From: Blattamonas nauphoetae
Lineage: Eukaryota > Preaxostyla > Oxymonadida
Assembly (NCBI GenBank): GCA_033064195.1
Contig: JARBJD010000143.1
Location: 1-64,000 of the forward strand
Direction: 5' to 3'
DNA length: 64,000 nt
Part shown: piece by piece, positions 11,262 to 24,200 of the stretch
Layout: every line of letters starts with the position of its first letter
Position numbering within the stretch: the first letter of the stretch is position 1
Translations under genes and position numbers: made by a program
The notes under the pieces: model-generated
What the model saw: the letters and a program-made list of their open reading frames with translations, nothing else
What the model was told of the DNA's origin: nothing
Database searches by the model: none

Positions 11262-11346
11262 TATGGGATGGACGGAAAGAGGGGCCCAAAAAAGGGGGTT
11301 TTCACCCCGGGTTATTTTACCCTCGCCGGGTTATTTTACTACTATA
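11262..11346 (-). repeat. Right arm of the foldback element, outer part
   Basis: It mirrors the first about 85 bp of the left arm (6,632 onward) and ends with ACTACTATA. It was separated from the inner part by the hAT-like insertion. Confidence 0.85.
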
Positions 11347-14300
11347 TCGCGTCTTACTTTTCGAAAGTGACTTTCACCGACCAATTTTTTCAAGTTTGTT
11401 CTCTTTTTTGTTTTATCTTTTCCTAAAATTTATTTTTGAACTCAGATCTGGGTGATTCTAAATGAAATGTTACTTTACACTATGGTGCGTTACAAAAAAT
11501 TAAAAATTGCACAATTTGCATTCATCTGCTTTCAGGACTGAAAAGTGCTAAATTTTGTAGATTTTGCTTTGATCGCGTTCGATTGAGCTCTTATAGGATC
11601 TGGACATTTTATCACTTTTTTTTCTTCACAACGTTTCAGAAATCAAAGAGGTGGTGGTAAACGACATAAAAAAACGGATTTGTGAGAGAAATGCGAATTG
11701 AAAACATATATCATCCAAAAAACCGTGAAAAGCTTATTTTGGATATCTCACTTCAAACATAAAAGATCTCTATGAAATTTCTGGTGTGTGTCAGAATGGC
11801 GTGTTTGTGACGTGGAAATGAAGGAACGACACTTTTAATGGTTTGCTACAGAGGAGGGAGGCAGATCAGAAAACGCAAGTTCACTGTGAGAAGAGAAGAA
11901 CGAGACTACCAGATCTGAATGATACAGCTGAAGGAAAAGAGATGAAAAAACTCGAAATCACAATAAAACATAGAGATGTCAAGTGTCATTGATAGATCTG
12001 AGTTGAAATAAAACGGACTTGGAAAGCGAAGATGAGAATATATACACTGTTCAAACGATGGAGGTCAGCTTCAAATGATGTGTTAGAACGAGGTACTTGT
12101 ACAATTTTGGGGGAACGTGTTAGTTTGAGCGAAGAAGGATCGCTGAAAGAAGAAATCAGACGGAAAAGATTGGATGAAGAGTCAGAAAAATGGAAAACAC
12201 CTTAATCATGTCGAATGAAGGAGAATATGAGCGCTCTGAAAATTGTATTGAGTTTCTGCTCATATGACAGAAGAAAATACGCGGGTAACAATTCATTTAG
12301 AATCACCCATCTTCACATCACTTTTTGTCTTCTCTTTTTCTCTCTCCACTTCACTCTTGGATTTTCATTGTCACTTCATTCTTATTTTCTCTTCATTGTC
12401 TCTCACTTTTTTCAAAAATTAAAGTTGAACATGAGTTCTAAAATTTTTGATCAACTTTTTGGTGCTCGAAATTTCTCGATCGATCGTCGATTTTGATTCA
12501 GAAGGTACGCCGCTTTGTTTTACTTTCTACTGACCTTGAATTCATGTTCTCCCTCTTTTAACTTTCTCATTTCGACTCTTCTCTTTTCATAAAACCTTCT
12601 CTTGGACTCAATTTGGCTCTTTTCAGTCTTCTTCATTCAGGTACAGTACAATGTTTTATGTTCTAACGAAGGTGGATCCAAGTCGAGATTAACCGGTTTG
12701 TTCACTTTTCACTGAATTCTTTGATAAAAACCATTGTTGTACCAGATACAATCGATCACAAAAGACCCTTCGAATTGGGTACACGATCGCGCTTTATCGT
12801 TCACTGAATGTTGAATTACGGAGATGAACCTGGTGTGATCACGTTTTATTATTTGTTCACTTTTTAAAACCCATAGTTAACTCGATGTCAATGATCCTCA
12901 CATCTGAGGTACAGTATGGTGTTTTAGACTTCGAAAGAATGTGTCACTGAAGAATTGAAACTGGTATCCTCTGTTTCCACATTCATTCTTTCTTAAAATC
13001 AATTTGTGTACCAGATAAAGTGGACTGAAGAGTGACCATCCAATCGAGTGAAGTGTTGCTGTTTATGGTCGCAAAGGATGTCTCACAACTGGAACCAAAC
13101 TGGTATTCTCTTGTTTTTTATTTATCTAATTCTAAAATTCAATTATGAACACAATAGAAACAATCCACAGTGCCCGCTCAATATCAATTCTCCAATTATG
13201 TTTTAAGATTCACAAGTATGTTTTTCTGAACTCAATTCACATTGATTAGGCGAGATTGGTTTCGTTCGCGCATAAAAATCATTGTGTAACCTTGATCTCG
13301 TCGTTTTTTACTCTCCTCGTTTCTTTCATTCCTCACTTCACTTTATTGTTTGATTGCCACTTCATTCACTTTTGTTTGCTCTTTGTTTGTGAAATTTCGA
13401 TTCACGCGATCATAAAACTCATTTCTGAACCAGGATCTCGTTGGTTTTGATCTTCTCGATTCTTTCGTCCCTCACTTCACTTTATCGCTTGATTCTCACT
13501 TCATTCACTTTTGTTTGCTCTTTTTATGCGAAATTTCGATGAACGCGTTCATAAAACACATTAGTGTACCCCAATTCTCACTTCATCCACTTCACCATTC
13601 ACTATTGTACTTGCTCACTTCATTGTACCTTGTTTCAATCTCTTTTTGTCAAATTAAGCAAAAAAGTCAAAAACAATGAAGACATAATGATGTGCGCGTG
13701 AGGTGTGAACGACGGAAAAAAGGGTTGTGAAATGAGGTAAATGAGAGTGTCTTATGAACAGATAAGTGGTGAAATGGAACAAGAAAGATGAGTGATACAA
13801 TGTGCTGAAATGAGTTTTTGTTAAGACAAACGTGAAGTCAAGATATGAGGAAAAAGACGTAAAATCAACTTTATAGAAAAAGTACCGAACAAAAGTGTTA
13901 AACAATTCAGCCACTCCCTCCTCAGAACGTGAGAAAGGGAGGATGATATGTGAAAACACATACAAAAATGACGGTGACTGAAAGTGAGGTGAAAATGTGG
14001 TGAATCAAAGGTGTGTGCAAAAAAAGAGGACTAATGAAGTGGGAAAACAGGAAATCTCAAAAAAGCGTCGCTAGGACGCGAATGCGAAGAATTTAGAAGA
14101 TCTAACGTTAAAAACGAAAATTGGCAAAAAAGTGTCCGAAGGATCGTGACGTGAAAAGGTTCATACCTAAAGTCGCCAGAAGGCGTTCTTATCCAATCTA
14201 ACACAAAAAGGCGTCATAAGAGGACGATTCCTGAGCGAAAGATGATGGAAGACAGGGTCCATACCACATCTCGAAAAATTCGACTCGTAAAAATGGGAGA

Positions 14301-14434
14301 TTTTCTATGATTTGTCCAATTGGAACGAAACACCTCTCAAACATTAATTTTTAGAAAAATTGATTGAAAAAATGATTAAATGTGAGATGAAACAATTTTT
14401 ATTCCAAACTTTGTCGTGATTCGTGCTGTTTTCG
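11347..14434. repeat. Gene-free, diverged tandem repeat array of about 130-bp units
   Basis: No gene is visible over about 3.1 kb. Between about 12,300 and 13,650 the plus strand is pyrimidine-rich and repeats recognisable blocks: CGNNCATAAAANNCATT followed by GTGTACC or CTGAACC (about 13,268; 13,405; 13,537; weaker at 12,720, 12,990, 13,130), CTCACTTCACTTTAT and TTCATTCACTTTTGTTTGCTC (about 13,340 and 13,480), and GGTACAGTA..GTTTTA (12,640 and 12,905; variant at 12,505). Spacing of the clearest copies is about 130-137 bp. At about 13,655 the strand bias flips to purine-rich and the inverse of the same blocks seems to continue to about 14,000. The stretch 11,450-12,220 is mostly purine-rich without clear units; 14,030-14,434 has short GGCGTC-like motifs but nothing I can name. 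Confidence 0.5.
13255..13600 (+). repeat. Best-preserved tandem units of the array
   Basis: Two and a half units of about 130-137 bp can be read side by side: each has GCG..CATAAAA..CATT..GTA/GAACC, then GATCTCGT, TTTCTTTC(A/G)T(T/C)CCTCACTTCACTTTAT, TTGATT(G/C)(C/T)CACTTCATTCAC and TTTTGTTTGCTC. Differences between units are about one base in six to ten. Confidence 0.6.
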
Positions 14435-16388
14435 TCAGTCGTATCTTCGACGTGGTCTGCAGCGTCTCTCAACAGTTGGATGTCGGGAGTAAAGTCCGTC
14501 AATCCACGCCTCCTTTCTTCTGACTGCAGTTGAATCTGCAGTCTCTGATAGATGAGATTCTTCCTCCTGAGTCACTTCGTCATCCGATGATGGTGAACGT
14601 CTCCGTTTTGAGCTCTTGGAGCGATTTTGTGATATTCTTTTGAGCGGAGATATCCCTTCTTCTCGATTTTTGATTTGGTTTAGTGTTTGCTCACTTGTAC
14701 CACTCCTGAAATGTGGAACTGCTTCTGGAAACTCCTTTTCAGGATGGTTTCGTGTCTTGAGTCGGAATGATTCAATGATTGTGTCCCATTTATCCGGATC
14801 GTCGGTTGGAAGGCCTGTTGCTTTGATTGGAATCGCATCACGTGTGTAATTCAGGTAAAAAGAAATACCATGAAAAACCAGCGAATTGAGTGGTCCTGGC
14901 GTTTCTGGCTGAAAATGAATGAAAGTGCGATTTGCTCTCAGGTGTTCCATCGCTTGTTGTTGCTTTAAGAATTGAATAAAATGTGGGATGGTAGTGATAA
15001 CTTGTTCGCCAAGGTTGTTCCGTACCAGGTTTGTCAATTCTCCAAAGGATGCGTCAACATAGGACTTTCCGTGACATTCATTAAAGAATCTCACGTGAAT
15101 GGACTTGTTTGAGAGGTCCAATGACGTGGTGGAGAGCAGTCTACAGAGGACGACGCCATTTCGAAAATGTGTACCAGTATCGAAGATAAATGTGATTTTT
15201 GTGGCTGTTGTGAATGGAGGAGTTGATAGCAGACGATTGAATGCCGAAACAACAAAAAAACCATCATGGTTGAGGTTGGTTGAAAAAATATGGGTAAAAT
15301 TCCGATCAATCGAACCGATCGTGTTAGAGACCACGAAACAGCCTAGATGAGATACTTGTTGAAAGGAATAGAATTCCTTCGATCCTTGTGTGTCTCTTAA
15401 GAAGAATTTCCAGTTTTCTTTGAAGTCTGACATACAAACAACTTCGTTCACGCCGCAACTCGCAATATCATGATCGATCGCTGCCCTTTGCTGTTTTGCA
15501 TGTTGCCGATGCATCTCAAGAATTGTTTCTTCTAAATTGAGTTCATCTGGTATGATTTTGTTTCGTTGAATTAACACTTGTTTGACTTTTCTGACATACG
15601 TGAGCCTATCACATTTCGGACAGACATCTGTGCGTCGTTTGGCTCTTCTTATGTTTCTCGTGGCTTTTCTGAACATGCCAATCTTTATTGGAGAAGTTGG
15701 ACAATCCTTGATAAAACCACGGAAAAGGTTTGCTTTCGTACTTTGTGTCATTCTTCTTTCCCAAATCCATTTCTTGACCAAGAACGGATTGAATTGGCCT
15801 GGTGGGAGGAGACGTGGAGGTTGTGTGGTGGGGCCGAACATACCGAGGCAGTCTTCAAAAGATGGACAACCGTTGACCACCTGTGTCTCACATGACACGG
15901 TGGTGTTAAGTTCGATCCATTGATACAGTTCAACAAAATCTGGGGTGGACAACTTCCTGCTGTTTGGAGAAACTGGTTTATATTGTTTTTTGTAGACACC
16001 TTCCTTTGCCAACCTTTTAGGTTGGCGGAGAGCGTTGTAATCTGCCGGGAATCCAGCCTGTGCCAGTTCTGCGGAAGGATAAAGAGACACAAGAGCTTGG
16101 AGCATCACGATTTGGTCGTGATGAACCATGACCTTGTAAGCTTTAACCAATTCCAACAGCTTCGTCCACTCTCTCTCTATCAGATAAACAGAAAATCATC
16201 AAATATAACGGACCCTTTTCTCTCCAAAAAATTGTGTTCTTGACTTGTATCCCCCATTCACAATTCATAAGAATATGGACGAAAATATTTTGATAATCAT
16301 CACCAAGTTTGTTCTGTGCTATCTTTTTGATGTCATTTGCTAAATGATTTCGTTGAGAGTTCGTTAAAGAGGCAAATTTAGAGGTCAT
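14435..16388 (-). CDS. DDE-transposase-like protein, family unknown
   Basis: The model joins two exons on the minus strand: 16,388-16,214 (ATG at 16,388) and 16,176-14,435, across a 37-nt GTCCGT...GATAG gap that keeps the frame and gives 638 aa. If that gap is not an intron, it is a frameshift and the long exon alone is a 570-residue remnant. Visible features: a basic segment with CPKC at about residues 244-247; candidate acidic residues D309 (MSDFKENW), D391 (FIFDTGTHFRNG) and E425 (FFNECHGKSYVDASFGEL). The FxN...HGKSxxD...GEL pattern resembles a poorly described group of eukaryotic DDE-type transposases. The C-terminus is Ser/Arg/Glu-rich, probably a nuclear tail. No inverted terminal repeats were found around it, so it could be an end-less remnant or a domesticated copy. 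Confidence 0.55.
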
Positions 16389-18203
16389 CCAGATCGACCC
16401 TTTGAAAAATGAAATGGACACATCATGCAAAACCTCCCAAATACTCAATGGGTCGGATCAAACTTTTTTTCCAAAAAGTGTTATTTATCGCGAATCTCAC
16501 CTTTCGAAATCGATTTTGTAATTTTAGAAGGTGTTTGAGGTGTATTTGAGACATAAAGTAGTGGTTAGTAGCGAAATCTGAAAATCGACTTTTTGGTCCA
16601 TTTTGTGACCACTGTTCGGTACGTAACTCCACGAATTCTCAACCGATTTTCATCAGGATTGTTTTGATCGATGACTCACATCGTCCTCGACATTTTAGAA
16701 ATTTTTTCGATTTTTTTCGAAGTGGTTCTCAAGTTGGATTCACTTTGTTCGAGTTCAAAAGTGAAAAAACATCGAAAAAAGTGACAACATTTTTGGAATA
16801 TGACAAAAATTTGCTTCAAAATTGACGCTTAAAATGAGGTCGAAATATTGGACATATTTCTGGAATTTAGGTCAAATATTGGCATCATTGAAATGGCCTA
16901 AATTCCTTTTAATACAAGATTTAGAAATGGTCAATCGGAATTGACTTTCAACTTTGGTTTTCAATGACTATTTCAATCTGGTTCCCAAATCGTCTACTAT
17001 ACTACTGCCCCATGGATTCGAATTTCCCCCGAATCGATTCTATGATTCGAAACGTATACAATTCACAAAAAAAGATGAAAAATGAATTGTTTTTTTTGAA
17101 TCGTGATTGAAATGAGAAACGATGATAAAAATGCAGAGAGAAAATAGACAGCCTTTGTGAAACTGGTCTGATTCTAATAAAGATGGATCAATCCAAAGAA
17201 AAAATCATAAAATCTGAATAACGGTGTCTAAAAGCCGGATTTACTCATTTTTACTCGTTTTTTGTCATTAGATCCTTTCTCCTGCTGATCTGTTTCGAAT
17301 CGGCTGTCCGGTTCTCTACAGACACTTTTGTCCCTCGATTTTGCAAGAAACCGTGAAAAAGAGAAAGATAAATGTCGCTGCAAGTCATTCAACTCTTATA
17401 TCATTCTTTATTCTCCCTTCCAATAAACTAAAAAACCGAGCTAACTGTAGCAATGAATCCAATTCTGTGAATTGAAAAAGAGAAAGTTTGAATTATTTTG
17501 TACGATATCATCGATTTGGTTGGCACATAACACATTCAGTTGCATATTGATGGATTGATTTAAAGACCAACTTTTTGTGAAAACTTGTGATAAAATGATC
17601 CTTGAGTGAAATGGACAGAAAAAAGTGAATCTGAAATGAAGAGAAAGAGAGGACGTGAAAATCACAACGAGGGAACATTTCTTTGACTAAGCTTCCCCGA
17701 TCCCCCGAATCGCCAACCCCGACTCTCCGACTCAAATCGCCAATCGGGGCAAATTCGAATCCCTGCCATGCCCCCTCCAATATTTTCACAGTAGCTTTAT
17801 TTAATACCATTTCACTATGTTTTTGAAACCATTTCTCCATTTGAGGCCGGGTTTTGGAGAAATAAAGACACCGAACCCCTACTCTTTAGACAAGGTGCAA
17901 CCCCCTGCATGAGAATGACATTTCTCTTTCTTCACGTTCATTGGACAAGTAGTTTCAATCAATCACATCATGAAAATCAAATGAGAATAGGGTGTTTTTC
18001 CGTTTTACAACCCTGGTTTGACATCATTCGAGATAACGAACATTCCGTCAGTTCAACACCTCTGATTAACACGTTTCTTTCTCGATTTATCTTTTGTTGT
18101 GATACTTCTTTTTGTTAAAAATCATCCAGACCTTCTCATTTCGGAAAGCACTCACCTCATCGATCAAAAATGATCCAACCCATAATATGGTTTTTTCGCG
18201 ACA
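16389..18203. other. Gene-free AT-rich stretch between transposase and surface-protein genes
   Basis: I see no supported gene here. The sequence is AT-rich with many TCGA-type words (for example CGAAATCGATTTTG near 16,505). A GC-richer patch at 17,690-17,780 has repeated AATCGCCAA and CGACTC(T)CCGAC words. The last about 60 bp would hold the promoter of the surface-protein gene, but no element stands out. Confidence 0.6.
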
Positions 18204-21200
18204 ATGATTGTACCAACGTTTTGGGTAATAACTCTCTTCGGATCATCCATTCCATACAGCTTAAACTCCTATCTAGAACCGTTTTTGTCCAAATCAAATA
18301 CAGCCGAAGTTGAACTCTGTCTCCCACTAATTCACTACACTGTCGCGCCACTGCTTCTCAAACAAACAAGTCTTACCCTATCATCAACTATTGGCAGCAC
18401 GCTGCACTCTTCTTTTGTTAGTCCATCTCCCGACCCAGCTTTCCAACTTACGAATTCGTCTCTTTCACTCAGGGATGTTATTCTTAATTTTCCCACCTGT
18501 CCAATATCTTCGGTGGAACTTTCTTCATCGCTGCTTCTTTTCAATTCTTCCATACAATTCACAGCGACATCAAGTCCCTTCATAACAAATAACGGCACAA
18601 TCACCTTATCACACATCAAATTTTCTCATACAACGACTCCGATACTATCTCCACTTGTTCAAACCTGCACACTTCTCGATGTTGTGAATATACAACATTG
18701 TTTCTTTACTCAACTCGTCCAATCGTTCACTACCCCACTTCTACATACTGAACAATTCAATTGCTTGTACCTCAAGAACTCACACTTCCAAAATGTGTCA
18801 ACTCACCAATCTTTGAAACATTCTTCCACCTCTCATCTCCAATCCTTGTCTCAACCTTCCTCCTCCACCGACTCCCCAAACGATCGACTCACAACGAAAT
18901 TTCATACTCCTCAGACAGTCATCACTGATTCGTCATTTTCCCACACCACCCATCCACTCTATCGTTCGATCTTAGCCGATCTTAATCTCCATCCATCATA
19001 TTTCAGCTCAAACACGTCATTCTCCCACCTTGATCTCAATTCTCGCACCCTCTACGAAACCCGCCAAGAATTTGTGTCCACAAACGCAACATTCGTCTCC
19101 TGCGACTTCGGAAATATTGCGAGCGAAGAAGAAGACATCTACGGAGGGGCTATCTACATCGAGTCAGTCAACAGCATCCTCTTCGTCGACGATTGCACAT
19201 TCTTCAACATCAAAATGACTGGCCACCCGCAAATTGGAGGAGCTATCTGCACAATGATGGATGTGGTTACAACACTCATCAGAACAAGCTTTACGGAGAC
19301 GCAAGGGTATACGGGTGGGGCAGTGACAACAGATGTCTCTACACACGTCGCAGTCATCGCCTGCAATTTAACAAACTGCGAGGGAGTATTATCAGCTGGA
19401 TTCTGTATCTGTGGATCGTTAATAGGCACTGTTTTCGATGGCTGTATCTGCACCGACAATTCCGCCAGTTACAGCGGGGCAGGGCTTTGGATCGAAGTAA
19501 CCAACGGATTCCTCGTCTCAAACTCTCTTTTCAAGGACAATGTGGGGTACTACGAAGGCGGGGCAGTCACGATCGGCGGCCCAACATACGACGAGAGTCT
19601 CGTCCAATCCAACTCTGGAAACACAAGAAAATCGAACATTCCGACCATTAATCCGTATTCTTCACCAACAAAAACATCGATTTCGTCAAAAACAAGAGCA
19701 CAGACAAATGTGGATGTGTTTCCTGTTTTCTTCCACTTCTGTCGATTCGTCAACAACACCGCGGGAACCTGCTGCAACCGACCAGACACGAACTGGGGAC
19801 ACGACATCAACGGATACCAATACATTGGAGACCGCTTCGGACCCGAGAATTTCGTGTTCTGCCAAACGACACGCCAGACGGACATGATCAAGATCAACCA
19901 GGTCGATGCTGCAACCACGAGCATCCTGTTTGGGTACTTCCACTTCATCACCGACACTTCCGAACTGTATGTCGATGGAAGCAGTGGGAGCTCGTCATCT
20001 TCACCAGATTGTGGGGCAGAGGCAACGCCGTGTTCAGCGCTTGTTTTGGCTGTTGCACAAACCCCTTTTTCGTCAACAGCATCCAACGCAGGAAGCGCAC
20101 GTCCAAACAGCGATCCAATCAACCACCATCAGATCATTCTTGCTGGAGACACCACAGAGGAGCACGTGTCGATTGCTGATAAATCTATCGATGTGGAGGG
20201 AAGATGGGAACAGACTCTCACCCACACCACAGCCAACGCTGACCCGCTCTTCTCTCTCGCTGATGGCAGACTCGGATTAAGAAAGCTCAAAGTGAAGGTG
20301 GACTTCTCAGACCCGTCCGAGCATTCACTGGCCCCCGTCTTCGTCTGTGCGGCTTCACACCTTGGCCTCGACGACGTTGTATTCGTCATCTCCCCCTCCA
20401 GCGCTGGCTCCTTCGTGTTGGACCATCCGATCGGTCAGCTGACTAATTCCGTGCTCGTAATGACTGGAGTCGTCGTCGATGGAGCTGGCAGCTCACAGGC
20501 ATCATCTCCACTCTTCGACATGTCAACCACATCCAGCATGCAGTCGGCCAGGAATGCAGAACGACTCTCCCACCGATTCACGCGTCCCAACTCAATCGCA
20601 AACACATCACTCTCCATCCCTCGCCCCTCCTCCGCCTCATCCAACAGCCAATCTGTCGTGCAGTACATCTCACTCACCAACTCCAAGTTCTCATCGATCA
20701 CCCGCACACTCGGGGACGGTTCATGCCTCTCCTTCACACTCCCCGCCTCGTCTCTCACGACAATGCACTGCGTCGTGTTCGAGGATTGCCAAACACTGCA
20801 CGGGAATGGAGGCGCCCTCTCGCTGACAGTGACTGAGACTGCCACACTCCAACTCGACAAGCTCTCCTTCATCCGATGCAAAGCAGCATGCGACATCGCC
20901 AAGCCTGGCGAAGACGCTGGGAAGGGAGCTGGACTGATGCTGAACGTGGAGTTTGCTGAGCCGACTGGCATCCAGGGCAACTTCGTCATTTTCGATTTCT
21001 TCTTCGAAGACAACCAGGCCGAGGAGGATCGAGGCATGTTTCTCCGCTCTCCCCACCTTCCCGGTAGTGTCCATCCGTCCAAGTTCGCTCTCGACCATCC
21101 CAACATCGCCCTCAACGTGATCCTCGGTGACGAAGGCCACGACACGCTGGTTGGGAGTGTGATTGAAATTCTCAACCCCACGCACGATCCGATCTGGTGT

Positions 21201-24200
21201 TCCACGGATCCAAGCCAGACTTCTGCTGACTCGGCCTCGTGTGGCGCTGAGACAGATCTTTGTGCGACTATCGATCATTCAGTGTCGCGCTGGGGCGGAT
21301 ACAAGAGCTCCAGCTCGTCAGCAACGGAAGGGAAAGGAACAGTGATTGTGAAGATGAAGAGCAAGATCACTTCGCCAATCGCCGTCATCTCTCTCCTTCT
21401 GAAGAGCTGGGACGAGAACACCCCAGCTGTCGTCACCATCGACCCAATCGCCAACCATGACTGGAATGCAATTCCCGAGCCTGTCCTGATTGAGGTGTCG
21501 CAAGAATGTGTGATCGAGAACATCGCTTTCCACTTCCCAGAGCACATCTTCCTCGACCCCATCAACTTCTGCTACTCGCTCTTCCTCGGCGCAACCACCC
21601 TCAGCCTGACGTCGTGCTCGTTCGAAGGCGAGAGGTCAGTCGAGACCGACCAACCCTTCCTTCGATACAGCCTGATCAACACAGAAGCTGTGAAAGTGAT
21701 GGACAATTGCGAGTTCCACCACTTTTCGTACAATGGACGGAGCATGAACTTGTGGGGAGGGACGATTCTGCTCTCGCGCACGTTCTCGATCCTCGTTCCT
21801 TCGTCTGAGATCAACGGCTTCCACGCTCACCACATCACACTCGACACAGCCTCCACCCTCTTCGATATTTATGTGACGAACTACTCTCTCATCGCGACTG
21901 GAATGAACCTCCACGACTTGCAGATGGGCACAACAACCACAGCTGGCGCCAACAACGACGAGACACCGACCAAATGGATGTACCAAAACGGCAAAACTAT
22001 CATCACGTCGAGTCATGATTTGGACACATTTCTCCAAGCAGGCAATTCAGCAACGTCTTTCCTCTCATCGTTCACTCCTCTCTCCTCCACATCTAACGCA
22101 GGAAGGTCGTTTGTCTACATTTCCGGTCAGAACGCGTTCTCGCTGGGATTCGACACCCTCCAAATCACAGACATCACAAACATCCACGACGGCACTCTCA
22201 TCACCGTCGACAAGATGAACCAGACGGTCGTTCAGGATTGCACAATCACCACCCTCTCCGACTTCACGACTGGGCATCTCTTCCGCCTGGCCACTGTCTA
22301 TCACGCCATGTTTCGCCGAATGACCATCTCTGCTGTGTCCATCCCCACACTCGACAACTCTGCTGTCGCCACTGTCTTCGAATGCAACCCCATCCGATAC
22401 CTCTTCTTCGATCGCTGTCGCTTTGAGAACATCGCCGATTGGGACAGTGGCGTGCTTGTGAACTTTGTCGGGCAGGACACGTATTCGTACCTCACTGTGA
22501 ACCACACCACATTCACAGGATTCACCAACATGCACTCGGGAACGATCATCGCTGCATGTCCAGGGTACAGAACAATCATCACAAATAACACATTCTCAGA
22601 CATTTCTGGGTTCGGATCGACCACTTTCATCTCTCTCTCGTCGATGACAAACGTCCTGTTCGAATCCAACACCATCGAAAATGTGAAATCACTCGAAAAT
22701 GGATGCTTCTTCCGAACGACTGGATCCAACCTCACTCTCAACCATTCCACGTTCACAAATCTCACAAACATCGAGAACGGGTTCTTCATTTCCTTAGCTG
22801 GCGAATCTCGAGCGTTTGTGGACCACAACACCTTCACAAACGTCACAGGGTGGGAGTCAGGCTTCCTTCTCGACATCAGAGGAGCAGCAGGCGAGCTCAA
22901 AATCACAAACGAGACATACTCTGAAATCACCTCATCAGCCAACTCGGGCGAGCTGGTCATCATCAAGGCATCGACGTCTGTCACGTTTAAACAGAACTCC
23001 ATCACCGATACATCCCACAGCGGCCCATCGGCACTCTTCTCCCTCACCTCGTCGTCAACCCTCACTGTCAGCGAGCTGACCATCACCACTCTCTCCATTC
23101 TCGGCACTGGCAGTCTGATCTCGATGGAGGGCACAAGCTACACGTACTGCCGAAGCAATGTTGTCACCGACACCTCTCTCCAAAGCGGTGGTTCTGTGTT
23201 CATGTTTTGCTCTGTCGCGTACGGATACTTCGACCAGAACCAGTTCGTCTCGTTTGAGTCGACATCAGCAGCCAGTTCTGGCTCGTTTGTGTCTGGTGCT
23301 GGAACACAAAGCTCGTCTTCTCTGACAATCCAGAACAACGTCATCACAACTCCACAGACTCTCGCGGCTGGCTCGTTGGTGAACGTGGATGGGTTCAACA
23401 TTCTGAAATTGGAGAGCCAGACCTTTTCTGGTTTGAATGCCCTCAGCGGCTGCTTCTTCTTCATCGCGCACCACATCAACACACTGACGCTGAAGTCAAT
23501 CGTGTTTGAGGCACTCACAACACGTTCGTCAGGATGCCTCTTCTTCGGCACGTCGATTGGGACAGCGACTGTCCAGTCAAACACCATCCAACACTGCAAG
23601 TTCACGGGAACAGCCGCGTTTCTCTCGCTCGGCCTCACCGCGTCGGGAACAGCCTCCTTCTCGTCCAACACAATCACCAACACGACACTGCAAAGCTCTC
23701 AGCCGTTCTGCGCCATTTCAGGCGGCAGCCCGACCATCAGCCAGACAACAACTGGCCTATCGATCTCCAACGCTCCCTTCCTCGCCGTGTCGAACTCCAA
23801 AAACGCTCGATTCACAAGCTGTGTTTTCAACTCGGTTAATCAGATCACAAGTGGAAGCCTCATCAGCGGATCATCAGCGACTCAGCTCACACTCACGCAA
23901 TGCAAAGTGGAGACAGCCACTTCCGTCGCACACGGATCGCTGTTCTCGCTGGGAGGAGCAGGAATGACACAATCGTCGACATTGTCAGTCTCCGATTGCA
24001 CTCTGAACTCGCTTTCTGGTGTGACGGACTCGAGTCTGATCACCGTCGTGGACTTCCAAACAGTGACATTCTCATCCACTCGCATCACAACTGTCACATC
24101 CACCGACTCGAACCTGCTTTCGTTCAGATACTCAGCCACGGTCACCCTCTCTTCAACGAACATCACCACCGCAGCACTCACAAAGAGCAATGCCTTCCTG

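Larger units (their letters stand above)
6632..11346. mobile_element. Foldback element with arms of about 570 bp, split by a hAT-like insertion
   Basis: The left arm (6,632-7,209) is an almost perfect inverted copy of 7,462-7,946 joined to 11,262-11,346. A loop of about 250 bp (7,210-7,461) lies between the arms. Without the nested insertion the element is about 1.4 kb. Both outer ends read TATAGTAGTAAAATAACCCG inward, so the insertion sits in a TA or TATA target. The first about 85 bp hold a direct repeat of TAAAATAACCCGG. No protein of its own is recognisable; open frames in the two arms are mirror images of each other. It is a foldback/long-TIR non-autonomous DNA element of unknown superfamily. 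Confidence 0.8.

Noticed and set aside
13654-13965. Minus-strand open frame of 103 codons, Phe/His/Ser-rich
   Set aside because: It lies in the low-complexity inverted satellite-like sequence and has no coding character.
14300-16600. Inverted repeats around the transposase-like gene (TTTGAG.GGTGT on both sides)
   Set aside because: The match is about 10 bases with gaps and does not extend; not enough to call element ends.
17690-17780. tRNA- or SINE-like patch with AATTCGAATCCC
   Set aside because: It looks like a B box, but no 5-bp T stem, no acceptor pairing and no convincing A box were found.
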